Part shown: piece by piece, positions 22,770 to 36,200 of the stretch | How the letters are laid out: the number at the start of each line of letters is the position of its first letter | Position numbering within the stretch: position 1 is the stretch's first letter | Assembly (NCBI GenBank): GCA_015956445.1 | Contig: WIUZ02000030.1 | Coordinates: forward strand, 1 to 64,000 | From: Thelephora terrestris | Taxonomy: Eukaryota > Basidiomycota > Agaricomycetes > Thelephorales > Thelephoraceae | Direction of reading: 5' to 3' | Length of the DNA: 64,000 nucleotides | Program-made: the position numbers and the translations under genes | The notes under the pieces: generated by a model | What the model was told of the DNA's origin: nothing | Seen by the model: the letters and a program-made list of their open reading frames with translations, nothing else | Databases searched by the model: none

Positions 22770-24666
22770 TGTTGTGACCGTATTTCGGACACTACCCAGA
22801 ATCATGACCTTCTCTCAACTACCGACAACCGCTGCGCGAGGTCTGGATGACTTTCCTCAGCATTCTCAAATGTCCCGACGAGGATTCGCCTGTCCCTTCA
22901 CTTCACCACACTTCCCTCTCTCCCTCACTGGGGGCAAGGGGTCACTTACCCAGCAATTACATTGTGATTACATTGTGATTTTTTAGACAATGTGTCCAGC
23001 CTGCAGCCAGGAGGTACATGGTGAGTTCTTTTACAAAGTGCCCATCAATGCGACCAGAATGTGGCCAGTGGGTCCATCTTGATCACTTTCACAAAGTACC
23101 CATCAATTCGATCACAATGTGCCCTGTGGGTCCATGCAGGATACATTGTAAAAGTATCCATCAAAGTGGCAACTGGGCACTTTGTGAAAGGAACCCCTGT
23201 GTTCTTTCGCAATTTTGCTTACAATGTGTCCAACATACACCTGAGCCACTCATTGAGAGTTCTTTCATAAAGTATCCAGCAATGTGTCCACAAAGTATTC
23301 AACAAGATACTCAATGGATTCTTTGAGAGTTTGTTGTGAAATCCAACCACATTGAGAGTTCATTGTGAAAACATTAAGAAGAACCTCCTGGGGACATTGT
23401 GGTCACATTGCTGGTTACTTTTTGAAAGAACTCTCAATGAGTGGCTCAGGCACCCAGTAGGATAAATTGTAAACAATATTGTGAAAGAAAACCCTGGTTT
23501 CTTTCACAAAGTGCCCAGTGGCCACTTTGATGGATACTTTTACAATGTATCCTGCATGGACCCACAGGGCACATTGTGATCGAATTGATGGGTACTTTGT
23601 GAAAGTGATCAAGATGGACCCACTAGCTACATTGTGATCACATTGATGGGTACTTTGTAAAAGAACTCAGCATGTACCTCCTGGCCATAGGCTGAACACA
23701 TTGCCTAAAAAATCACAATGTAATCACAATGTAATCGCTGGGTAAGTGACCCCTTGCCCCCAGTGCCTATTCTCCCTCGCGACTTCCCGACATTTTCTCT
23801 TTCGACCTGCGACTTAGACCTGCGACCTGCGTTCCCTAGTAAATAGTTTCCTTCCGGCTTCGTTTCCCTCATGTTACATCCCGATTATGTCCCGACTATG
23901 CCCCGATTATGTCCCGACTATGTCCCGATTATGTCCCAACTATGTCCCGACTTGTCCCGATTGCGTCCCGATCGTTTCCCGACCCTCCATCGCGACTTAT
24001 TTCTTTAGCTATCATTTCCCTATCTCCATTTCCTGCGTCCCGATCACGTCTCGATCGATCGCTCCGCTCTCGACTCTAGGCCTCCCTCTGGTTCATTTTC
24101 CAACCACATTCCTTTCCCTTGTCGTTTCCTTCGATCCCTCACCTTCCCTATGTCATAGACGCGTCATTAGGTCTTTTGACATCATTTTGGTTTGTTTCCT
24201 TTGGTCCCTTCGTTCTCAGAGCCCCCAGTATTGTATATAAAAGCCCCTGTATTCGATAGACCCACCAATCACTCAGTAGCATTCCCTCTCTCTTCCTCTC
24301 TCTCTCTCCCTCTCTCCCTCTCTCTTGAGGCCTAGCAGCGTTGCTATGGTCCTCCCTTCGGTTTCCTCGTCGTCTCGCTCTCGTCCTCGTCGTCCCTCTG
24401 GTCTCTCGTGTCCCACTGGTCTCCCACTTTTCGGCTCTGTTATCCCGACGCTTCCCGACACTTCCCTTAGTCTGTTATTGATAGTTTCATTCCTTGGCTT
24501 TCCCATTGTCTTCTGCCTTGTTCTCCCGTTTGTATCCCGACTTTCCCTCTCATTGTTTGTTTGTCTCCCGCAGATCTCCTAGGGGCTCGCACCTCTGAAC
24601 CGAGGACCCGACCTTCTAATTGCCATCTTTGCCCTTTTGGACTCCGAAGGCTTAGTGGCTAGTTCA
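22770..24666 (+). mobile_element. Solo LTR (LTR2 family) containing a CACTA-like MITE, fossil
   Basis: It starts TGTTGTGACCG and ends GGCTAGTTCA, with CCGA on each side (22766-22769 and 24667-24670). The unoccupied site with one CCGA is at 12952-12955. Without the nested 840-bp element and its duplication the LTR is about 1,054 bp. No internal coding region accompanies it, so it is a solo LTR, presumably left by recombination between two LTRs. It is related to 10872-11856. Confidence 0.88.
22926..23765. mobile_element. 840-bp CACTA-like foldback MITE, copy C
   Basis: Same ends and length as copies A and B, inserted in the solo LTR with target duplication CCT (22923-22925 and 23766-23768). 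The related LTR at 10872-11856 has the unoccupied site (AGG at 11701-11703 on the plus strand). Confidence 0.92.
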
Positions 24667-25087
24667 CCGAGTACTCCAGAGAATGGAGGCATGTCAACGG
24701 AGAGTCTGATGATAACAAATCTAAGGAGTACAGGCTAAACTACTCTGAGTATATATACTACTTAGATTTGTGATGTGACGCGTTACTAATAACTATATTA
24801 GTAATACAAACACAGACAAACATGGTCTGTGCACAGCACTGCATGGTCTGTGCGTTAATGGATGACTAATGCTACAAATTATCAGCTGATAAATGAAAGT
24901 GTTGAGAGCATTACAAAGCATGATGTATTATGGGAATATTCGGGAATGAATGTGGGTTGGCTGAGTAATAGCCAATAGCAAAAGGGGAGCATATGACTAA
25001 GGATAGGGGCATATGATGTCATGTGGGTCATGTGCAGTAAACAATAGAATAGATGACTCAGCTCTTGAGTCGTGGAAGGGGTGTGGC

Positions 25088-25100
25088 CTTTGGTATATAA
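25088..25100 (+). promoter_or_regulatory. TATA box upstream of the 25161 gene
   Basis: TTTGGTATATAAT lies about 65 bases before the ATG. The spacing resembles the TATA-like box of the coiled-coil gene at 8030. Confidence 0.55.
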
Positions 25101-25160
25101 TCAAAAGGGGTTGGATGACTGGGTCTCTCAACAAACCTCCTTTTGTTACCAACAACCAAC

Positions 25161-26103
25161 ATGCCTCGAGTTCCATCCCACTCTTCCAACTCTTCTCGCT
25201 CTTCAGGGTCTTCGGGCTCTTCTCACTGTTCCTCCATACCTTCGGTTCAGGAGAACAATTACAACATCAATTGTCTTCCTCATGCTTGTGGGGACCGCTC
25301 CCATCCTTATCCTACTTTGGGGAGCGTTATGGACCGCTCCGCTACCGCCGACCCCAATGAGGGTTTTAATGACTTAGGTAGGGGCGTACACAAATCTTGT
25401 TTGTAGATTTGTATTAACTCCTTTGGTAGGATTCAGGGATTTCATTCAGGCCTCCCGTAGGGTGTCTCAGCGCAAGTTGGCGCGTATTGAGACTAACCCT
25501 TATGCGGAGGGTCTTCTTTCTCGTGGGGTCAAATTTGTCAACAAGCCAATGGAGTCTTTTGGTTCCATCTTCAAGGCCAGCGTTACTCATACAAGTAACG
25601 TTGGTATGATGTTGATGGATGAAATGGCTTATGTCCAAGGTTGTATTGACAGTCGGAAAGAAGAGATGAGGCAATTGAATGAATGGAAGGGCATGGCACA
25701 AGATATCATCCATGGCCAGGAAGTTAGCATTGTTCATAACAGTGGGGAGATCAATTTGTTGAAGGTAAGCGAGGATGAGTAAGAAACAATTAAGTTTCTC
25801 ATTCATCTTTGCTCATAGGGAGAGCTTATTACGTTGAAGGACCTGATCCAGGGTCTTGTTGCTAAGACCGGAGAATTAGAGGACGATAAGGTAAGGGGAT
25901 AGGGGTAGAAGGTTTTTGATATCTTCTAACCCTATTTCTTTTAGATTCGTCTTACTCATTGTATCTCGGAGTTGACTGGAGAGGTCCGTGATCTCCAGAG
26001 GAGATGCAATGAGCCGGAGGTCCATGTCGAAGAAGAGGAGCCCATGATTCCGTCTCGGGCCGAGTCTCCACCTGCTCGGTTCGTAGTTCCTGTTGAAGGT
26101 TGA
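25161..26103 (+). CDS. Coiled-coil-type protein, function unknown (260 aa, 4 exons)
   Basis: Exons 25161-25377, 25430-25764, 25819-25890 and 25945-26103 join in frame with GT-AG borders. The N-terminus is Ser-rich (SSNSSRSSGSSGSSHCSS). Exons 2-4 look helical and heptad-like (MDEMAYVQGCIDSRKEEMRQLNEWK, GELITLKDLIQGLV, ISELTGEVRDLQRR). The frame ends at a TGA (26101-26103) but stays open afterwards to a TAA at 26446-26448, encoding 114 acidic residues (DPNEIRQRNWANEEL). Either this is a nonsense-shortened gene, a last intron removes the TGA, or the downstream part is a fortuitous open frame. The layout (TATA, short first exon, coiled coil, acidic tail, adjacency to an LTR) resembles the 8030 gene, but I see no clear sequence homology. 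Family not recognised. Confidence 0.6.
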
Positions 26104-26448
26104 TTGATTCCTGTCGATGATGAGGTGGTCAAGATCGGGAGTGATGAGTTCTATCAGAACTTGGGAGTAGTCCATAGGGATACTCCTCGTCCTGTTAGGA
26201 GGCTTACTCCTTTGATCACTGTTACGGACTACACTCTTCCGAGGAACCAATGGCCTGTTCAGGAGTTTGATCTTTACGCTGAGTTCAATCCAGATTCAGA
26301 GCCAAACTCTGATGATGATCTTCCAGATTATGGCGATTTGTCCGATGTGGACCCGAATGAGATTAGGCAGCGGAATTGGGCGAACGAGGAGTTGGTGAGG
26401 GCAACTTTAGAAGCCGTACAGAGGATATGCCAAGATCTTGATGACTAA

Positions 26449-28731
26449 ATTAGTCTTCTGTACTTTGGCTTCTTTGGAATCGATCCCTCTTTCTTGTTTA
26501 TTGCGTGTGATCCATGGGTCATAAAACATAGTGGTTTTCATAAGTTCAATCCAAGGGTCAGATTAATAAGCCAGTTGACTTCTGCGAGTGGTCAATCACG
26601 CGACACTTATTAATACATCCCTTGTTGTCGGTAGCCTGAATATCTACTAATCTTCAGGAGGCAACGGAGGGCCAGGTAGGGGGGATCTTGATAAAGGTCC
26701 ACCGGTACATGTTCACGTATTATACCTCAGGTCTTCTGGGGTATCTTGACTAGTAGCACGTTCCATGTATTGAACTTTGAGTTGTTAGGCATAGGCATAT
26801 TTGCATAATAAACAGTTTACCGCCATGTTTAGGGCAGGGCACCAGTTAACATAGTGGTGATGAGGCGTTGAAAAGTGGAAAGAGAAGGGGGAAAACAGCA
26901 AAATCATCACAGATAGCTGGCATCCAGCAGATAAGTGCAGGGATGTGCCTCCACATAGCCAAGGACTTGGATGGAAGTCATTGTGACAGTGAGCAACGGA
27001 TGATGGTGAAGTGCGGGGACAACGGTGGCAAAGTGCAAGTAGAGCGATTGCAAAGTGCGGGGAAAGGAGGCAGCACAGCCCTTGGCTGTATATGGAAATT
27101 GTTTCCCTCGTAGGCAGTGCACCCCTTGACCGCATATGGCAATAATTTCCCTCGGAAGGAGCCCAAAGGAGCGGCAATTTCAAAATCCCACGATTTTCGA
27201 GTCGCTCAGCCAAATCGAAAACATTAAAACAAGACCCCCTCCCTTACGGTCGTGGGGATTAGACTTCTACTCACTTACCCTATGTCTCTCTTTCTTTTTT
27301 GGGTTTCGGTTCTGCCCATTGTGGTACATATAGCTGTGCGCGAGGCTTCCGTGCTCTTTCACGGGCATTTGTCCTAGATCTCGCGATCGCTGTCGATCGT
27401 CATCTCATCCTATCATTTACTCATAGACACAAATATTTTTACTGCACTGACCACAGCCATCGTGTACATACGGTTTATAATACGGTTTTTCCAGTACGAC
27501 ATTGCGGGTACGTTCCTTTTCATCCGTGGCGCTGGCATATATCGCAAGGTTTCATTGAGTTGGCTCGATATAAGTATACAACACCACAGGACAATTCAGG
27601 CACAACGATGAAAAGCTCACTCTTCCTGCCATGACCCTTATGAGCCAGTTGTTCGTGTTCGGCAACATGGGTCACCCATTGGGGGTGGGAAGGCCCGTCA
27701 GCGGAAGAAAGAGACTATCGCGCTTGAATACAACCTTAAGGTGACTGTGGGGGGTCCAGGTGGAGGCAGTTGAACAACGCTGCTCCTCCTTGGTTCCCGT
27801 CAACGAAGGATCGAGCAGTAACAACGAAAAAGAACATACATCAGGGTGACGAGGGTGACGGTATCAATGTCTTCACTCTCCTTGGAGGTACCGAGAGAGA
27901 TAGGGTCCCGCAAAGGGCGAGGTTGAGCGCAGCCACCTTAGCATGGACGGACTCGAAGGCGACGTCGCTGATATCGGTCTGAATTTGTCGAAAGGCTAGC
28001 TCCACCTCATGTTTGGAGCGGTCTTTGGTAGCTCTGTAGGGCGAGAAAGTTAATGATTTTTGGCAGGCATGTTGATGATAACGTAATTAAGCTGTTGCCG
28101 GAAAGCGGGAAGTTCTCGTTGGGGAGGTCGAGGGAATCTTCGGCGTGTTGGATGGGCGGGATGGAAATGTAACCAAGTAGACTAAAGAGGGTGAGTAAGG
28201 AAATCGTTGGTGAGGCAAGGACCGATCTGTTCAAACGAATCACCAACAATCAGAACAAACAGTCGGTTATACCCTGCCCGGGGTCAGGTGTGGTCGAAAA
28301 TATGCTCACCGGGCATGGGTGGGCACATAATCGAGCTTGCTGCGCTCACCGGGCTCGGGTGGCCAGGTAATCGAGCTTGCCCCGTTTCGAAGTTGCTCCC
28401 CCCGCCTTATTGCTCAACTCCATATGCCTCAGGTACGAGAGCGGCAGGAGTCCGCCCGTGGTGGGATGTAGAAGGACACGAGACCATGCACGCTTAGGGA
28501 AGGGGGGAATAAAAATGCTCACGGTTGGGTTTCAGTCGAACTCACAAGACAGCCCTGCCTTTCGCTGTTTCCAGACCGAAAAGGACATCGATCATGAAGT
28601 GCAAGGGGAAAAGAGGGGAGCAAGCTGGGAAGGGACCGTGGGGAAAAACCATTTCAAATGGACGCGGGAGTTGGGCTGTTGATCGAAACTGGCCTCCATT
28701 CTTCAACTTCAACCACATCCACCTGATTATC
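26449..28731. other. Intergenic stretch without a supported gene
   Basis: Only repeated pieces stand out: 27264-27503 recurs at 37433-37652, and two imperfect 38-bp tandem units (GCTCACCGGG ... ATCGAGCTTGC) sit at about 28303-28381. Short open frames show no motifs. Confidence 0.45.
27264..27503 (+). repeat. Dispersed repeat R1, copy 1
   Basis: Matches 37433-37652 over about 220 bases with small indels (shared CTTCTACTCACTTA, TCTTTTTTGGGTTTCGGT, ACACAAATATTTTTA/ATACAAATATTTTTA). The second copy directly follows the histidine kinase gene, so this copy may be a relocated kinase 3' flank. Confidence 0.75.
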
Positions 28732-30842
28732 ATGGTCGATGAAGTCTACTTCAGTTTTCCTGTCATGCTTGCTGCTCCCCCCGGCTCTGACAAGCCGTAC
28801 CAGCCCTTAATTGGCGCTGAATACGATCATCAGACCTCAGAACGTGCCTATGTATCCGCCTTGGAAGAAGCTGCGTTGGAAGCCATTCGCGTTTCCCCAG
28901 AACTTTCCGACACCACGGAAATGATCCTATACCAGGTACAACTTGTGACTGCCACTTTACCCGAGCTATCTTGTTCAACCCGCCTTTCTAACAGTCATAC
29001 GAACCCCTTCCACACACCGGGGGTTCCCTGGTGGATATGACGAACGCATATAGTTTCATCAATGAGAATTACCTGACGGCAAAGGCAAAACTCCTGCCCA
29101 GTCGTCAGCGTTTGGACAGGGTAAAACCGGAGAATTTAATTGCTGTGCTGGGTGGGTCTACAAGCTCCTTCGATCCATATCGTCACTCACGGCACCCAAA
29201 TAAGTGATTAAGCACCCCGTTCTTTCAGCCCTGCCGCTTGCTACCATGCATGAAGTGAATGAATCAGATGTCCAAATTCGTCAGTCTCCTTCCCCCTGAA
29301 TGTGTTCATTCATAACGTAATGTCTTCAGGTCGTGAAGAAATCGCTGTCGCCGCTCGAAAACGGGATTCTCCTTCGGCTGGTGCCTCTCTCACGCAACGC
29401 ATCGTGACCCAGAAGCAGATCCGCGCTGACGCTGTCTACAACTATCGACCTGCACACTTGGCACCCCCTCCTATCACCATTTATCACCCGGTCTTCGCCA
29501 AGTTCCTCCAGTTGATGGCAGAGCCGCGAAACCCCACGCACGAAGAGCTTAATCTAGCGCATGACTTCGTTTGCTTGGCCTCAGCCTATCACAAAGATGA
29601 AGCCACCCGAATTAGCGAGTTGTCGTTAACCATGAAGGCAGCAGTTCACTCCGGCATTCTTGGGCCAACAACACTCTCCTACAAATCCAGGCAACTCATC
29701 CCAGATGGTGTCGTGATCTCAGGTGCAACGCCAGATGGTTTCAAGACCATTGCTGCAATATTAGAAGTGAAGGCCGAGATTGGAGAGGGTGGCAGCGATC
29801 CGATCGCCCAGGCTGAATGCGCATATGTGGCTGTTTACTCCACTGAAGAGGTATTTTATCTGCGGTACTGCATATCTCAGTGCTGATAACTTGATTATAG
29901 GCTCTGCATATCCGGGCGTCATGTTGCTGTCCCGCATTCATCATAGGCATGCCAGGCCCCTATATCATTGTCGGTGGCGCAGTCTTTGCTGACACGATCA
30001 TCACACAAACGCTCACGGACTACATCTCCATCATCCCTCGTCCAAACCAGAACAACCGTTCACCTCTTGACGACGCAGCCTATCGCGTTGCAAATCTCTT
30101 CCGCGCGTTGAAGGAATGTATCGGCGACCTCGACACGTATTACTCACGGTTGGTGCAGACGATGTCTTTCCCCCGCGCCCCGCAATCAGGTACTGGTGCA
30201 AGCATTTGCCCCCCCGTGTCCGCTGGAGCTGTTCGTACCCTGGAATCGTCCTCCCTCGTTGGCCCTCATTTTACCAGATACCACGACAGTGGAGGCAAGG
30301 AGGTCGTACTCACGTACCGGGCGCGCCTCCAACCACACTTCCTCGCGAAGGCGGTCTTTGTTGCAGAGGCCAAGAGCGAGTCCAGGACTGAACAGGTCGT
30401 CGTCAAATTCGCGTACACATACAACGACGAAGCACACGAGCTGCTTGCGAGCGCAGGACACGCACCGAAGTTGCGGCATTGCAAATTCGAACCTAGTGTT
30501 GGCATGTGGGTCATCGTGATGGACTACGTAGAGGGTTCAGGAGTCAAGGATGGCGGTGTACTGGAACAAACTGTCCATATTGAGTCGCTCCGGGCCGCGC
30601 TCAAGAAGTTGCACAGCCGCGAACTTGCGTTCGGCGACTTACGGCCACCAAATGTGCTGATCGTGGGCGAAAAGGTTGTGCTGATTGACTTCGACTGGTG
30701 TGGGGAGGCCGACCAGGCACGGTATCCTAGCGATATCATTCTGCAAGAGGGGGTCTGGCACCGGGAAGTACAACGGGGAGGGCTGATAACCCAAGCGCAC
30801 GACGAGTATCATTTCCAGAAGCTCACATCCAAAGCACTGTGA
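28732..30842 (+). CDS. PD-(D/E)xK nuclease-like plus protein-kinase-like fusion (607 aa)
   Basis: Exons 28732-28935, 28995-29151, 29330-29850 and 29901-30842 join in frame through GT-AG introns to 607 residues with no interruption. The middle part has IPDGVVISGATPDGF followed by AAILEVKAEIGEGGSDPIAQAE, which fits the D ... ExK ... Q pattern of the restriction-endonuclease (PD-(D/E)xK) superfamily. The C-terminal third has kinase-like landmarks in order: VVVKFAYTYNDEAHELL (VxxK-like strand and a Glu helix), VIVMDYVEGSG (hinge), LAFGDLRPPNVLI (catalytic loop with GD in place of HRD) and VLIDFDWCG (DFD in place of DFG). Nuclease-kinase fusions of this sort are known among eukaryotic Crinkler-RHS-type (CR) proteins, thought to act as effectors or in conflict between genomes. 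That assignment is by architecture only. No signal peptide is visible. It could alternatively be one of the fungal FunK1-like kinase families with an unrelated N-terminus. Confidence 0.7.
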
Positions 30843-31101
30843 CAGATCGCGATGACGGGTCTAGCCTCTAGGGACTTTTCTAGTTGATTCGTGATGACAA
30901 ATGGTGTGGATTTTGAAATACCAGAAAAACTTGTAAGTTACTATCGGATCACGTTAGTGTGTTGTGCCAGTCATCACTGAAGTAATCATTTATAGTACCC
31001 GACGAGTGACGAACGTACTTCGAAATTACTGACAAAAATGCGGGAGATTCACAACTATTACTATTACCGTTACCTCTCTCTTTGCTCACAGTTTCTTCTA
31101 G

Positions 31102-32430
<1,329 letters not shown>

Positions 32431-33247
32431 AGTGTCGGTTAGAGACTGGGTGGGAGGGAGATCACCGTTTGTACATTGTTGAGCTTGTCGGGATTCCTAC
32501 CGCGTCCTATTTTGTGAAATTCTCGTTAGGCCTGACCCTTTTTCCTGCCTACTAAATCTGGATCGGATAATGTGCTATATGTCTAAGTTCGTAGAACGTT
32601 ATACTCTGCTCGTAATCAAGGGTATAGTGAAGGCGATTTGGCGGATGCGGTCCGCGGAAGGGTCGGGAGGCCCAGTTCCGACTGTGACTGTGACCCCTGT
32701 CGGTGTTTTAGTCAGCCAATCCCGGAGCGTCGGCCAACTGCAATTTCCATATGTCAAGCGCCCCACGAGAGCGGGCTGGGCTCCCGGTTCCATTTTCACA
32801 GGCGCGCATTCGCAGCCCCTAGTACTTATTGATGATCAGCAAGCAGCACTGGCAGTATATCTGATCTGTGAAATGTGACGAAGGGCGCGTCGAGCTCGGA
32901 GTGATTTGCGTCGGCAGCCCGGATCATTCGTCTCAGAGCACAGTCGTGATGCAGCGCCATCCGGGCGTCTACTGGGCGAAGCACCCGAAAGATTCGGGCC
33001 GACACTCGAGCTTAAGCTTATACAGGGGGGCGAAGAGTTTTGAAGGGCGCTCGCCTTCGTACTAAGCCGTTCGTGATCGTTGCAGGGATAGGAGCTGAGG
33101 AAAATAGAAATATCCAGGAGATTTCTTGATCACAGTCGCTGCGGCGTTTATCCACCACAGCCTCCGTTTTCTCTCCCTCCAAGCGAAATCCATAGCTGTT
33201 CGGGGCGTCCTCCAAACTCCTCCCCGCAACCTTTGCGGGCTACCCTC
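32431..33247. other. Intergenic; no gene seen
   Basis: Presumed actin 3' flank and upstream region of the histidine kinase. Short open frames lack motifs. Confidence 0.5.
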
Positions 33248-36200
33248 ATGCCACACTTCTTCTCCAACGAACGTCCCGACAACTCCATTACCAACACCTC
33301 TTCCACACTTGGGCCAACCACAAGGAGCGCCGACACCGTCCTCGGTTCTGCCCCAAAGAACACCCGTTCCAAGCTTGAGTCTGTGAGCGACGACCAATGG
33401 CTTCCGCCACCAGTCATTGCCAAACAATACGGTATCGATTATCCAACTCGCAAACGGACCAAGTTCAGCCGGAGTAAGCTGCGGGTATTTTGGGACAACC
33501 TCACGAAGAAGCTCGGGAATGGCACTGCACCTTCGACGTCTTCTATCCCGGATGGTAGCACTGTGGATGGATCTCATCGTATGTGCGAGCCTCCCCCCGG
33601 GGAGCCAGACGACGACGTGGATGAGGTGGTTGTAGACCGTGTCTGGTTCCAAGAGCAAAACAATCTTTCCACGGAGACCGAGTCCATCACTCCTGGAGAC
33701 AAATACGGAGACAATCCCACCGGTGGCACAAACACAGACCGTGAGAGTCTTGCCGCTGTGGAAGGTTTCTGGGCGAGGTCGACATTCCTCATCATTCTGC
33801 GGTGGAGGATCTGGCCTGCGCTTCTTGGTTTCTTTCGACTCCGCTTTGTTGACGAAAAATCGGAGGCCCACTATTTCAAGGAGTCTTGGTTCTTCCGAAA
33901 GCCACTGGCTTTGCTCTGCTCTGTGTTCTTCATCGGAAACTGGGTTCTCGGGATCGCTTTCCTCCCCAAACCCATCTCACTCCCTGAGGAGATATTCTAT
34001 TATGGTGTAAGCTTCGGTTACTAGCTCAATCTCGAAAGGTCACCTGATCTCCTCGTTGTTCTCCGACTAGATTGCTCCCGTGTTCACCGTACCTTTGGTC
34101 TTTATGGTTGTCTACGATTTTCCACGGGACCGCCCATGGTTTTATCAGGTTTATCTCGCGTTCTCCATTTGGATCTGGCCTTTGTTCCAATCTGTCTTAA
34201 TGTACGTCCCATCGACCCCTTCCCATCGTTCGCTCAAAAACCATATCAAAATCAGGCGCCTCTGCGGCTTTTACGACAAAAGCGACTCGCACAGGTTGTA
34301 CTCTTGTGGATCGGAAGACTTCCTGACAACTTTCTAGTACGTCTCGAAGAATGCGGCTTCCGGCCTAAGACTAATTTGAGTACCCTCACAGTTACACTTC
34401 TGCGCTTCAGACGCTGGGCCTCTTCGGCCTTAACTTCAACCGTTTCCCAGCAGTTTGTGGAGCGGTAGTCTTCTTTGTCACGTTCGTCTTCCTCGTCCTT
34501 TTTTCGCAGAGCTTCTTTATTGACCAAGCCGACGTCTCTAGCTCATGCTCGTTGTTTTTCCCCGCGGATCCCGGGTACACCAGGAATGCGATCAACTTCT
34601 TGGTATTCCAGGCGTTCTTGCTCTACGTTCATTACATGAGGGAGCACGTGGAGAGGAAGACGTACACGCTGAGAGATCAGCTCAAGATCCAGTTCAAGGC
34701 GACCCAGAAGGCTCAGGTTAACGAGAGAAAGGCTGCGGATTCGAAGCGGCGCCTAACGTCGTGAGTCGTAATCTCGAGTCTGGCGCTCATCATCTTCTCA
34801 ACTTCGGGACAGATACGTGTTTCATGATACGTCCCTTCATTCAGCAGTACTGCCCTTGGGGGGAGCTAATTTTCCCTTGATATCCACAGGTCCGAGTTCC
34901 GCTGAACACAGCCTGTACGTTGCCTTGCCCTCGCACAAGCATCTGTATTGACCACTCTTGTTTACAGTGCTTGCCGTTCAGAATATGAGCGCATGTGGCG
35001 CCGTCTCTTCATCACACGAGGTCGAGTTCAATGCTCTTGAGGGAAGCTTGAACATGATGTCCAAAGTTTTGAATGACGTTTTGGATTTGTGAGTTAACCA
35101 CAGCGACACCTTTGCTTTTATACTCGCTAATTGGGTGCCACAGCCATCGCATGGATAGTGGGAGATTCGAGAGTTTCAACAAGGTAGTATACCTGACCCT
35201 TGGTATCTTTTCTCGTTCTAATCCTCCTTTGTCCTTAGCCATACGTCTTTCATCAAGTCATGGAGTCACTCTTTACACCTCTGCGGCTCGACACTGACTC
35301 ACGAAGACTGAAGTTTGAGACATCTCTGGACCGATCAATCGATGAGGTACGGAGGCTGACTGCCAGAAAACGTCAACCAGTCAAGCTAACGTTCGCTGAC
35401 AGGTCGCTGGACGGGCTTTCTTGGCTGCGATGGAACAGAGCGGGGAAGAAATCGATAGGGGTGTCATCGATTATGATGGTGTAGTCGTTGGCGACGAGAA
35501 CAGGCTAAAGCAGATCATCACCAACCTCGCAGGGTACATGCATCACCGCCTTTTACTGAACTTGATCTGACTTCGGGCCCTGATGCAGAAACGCTTGCAA
35601 ATTTACCCCCGCAGGCGGAACGATCAAGATCTCTACCAAGCTGCTCTATCTTGATCCACCCGAAGTCGGTCGGACGATGGGTGAGATCTCGAAGGAAAGG
35701 CCCGCCTCCAGACTCTCGAACGGAGTCAACGAACTGCCAGAGGACTGTTTGAGCGAACAAAGCACCAACTCGGAACCACCAAGGCCTTTGGAAAGGATCA
35801 TTGTCCGGATCGAAGTTACCGACACTGGGTATGGAATCCGACAGAAGGAGATGTACCAGACAAAGTTGTTTAGTAAGCAAACCGAAATTCCGCTTTTCTC
35901 GCAAACTTCTCACCGAGGATTACCCTCTAGATCCCTTCAACCAAACAGAGGCCGGCAGACAACAAGGCGGTAAAGGCACTGGCCTCGGATTGGCTTTGGT
36001 CAGGCAGATCGTCAAGCTTAGCGGTGGGAGACTGGGAGTGTTTTCCAAGGTGGGACAAGGTTCTACGTTCTGGGTCGAGCTTCGCAAGTCTCCTTTTCCT
36101 AGTTCCTCTCGGTTGGTTCGTTGACTGTCGCTCTAGCTCTTGGGGTCGGCGCACCTGCCCTCTCAATCCTTCCACAAGAACCGAGACCACCGTTAGAGCA

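Noticed and set aside
27770-28249. Short open frames on both strands with a few Leu-rich stretches
   Set aside because: Too short and without splice-supported continuation. No family recognised.
33062-33871. A 269-codon open frame opposite the first kinase exon
   Set aside because: It is antisense to a well-supported coding exon and has no recognisable domain.
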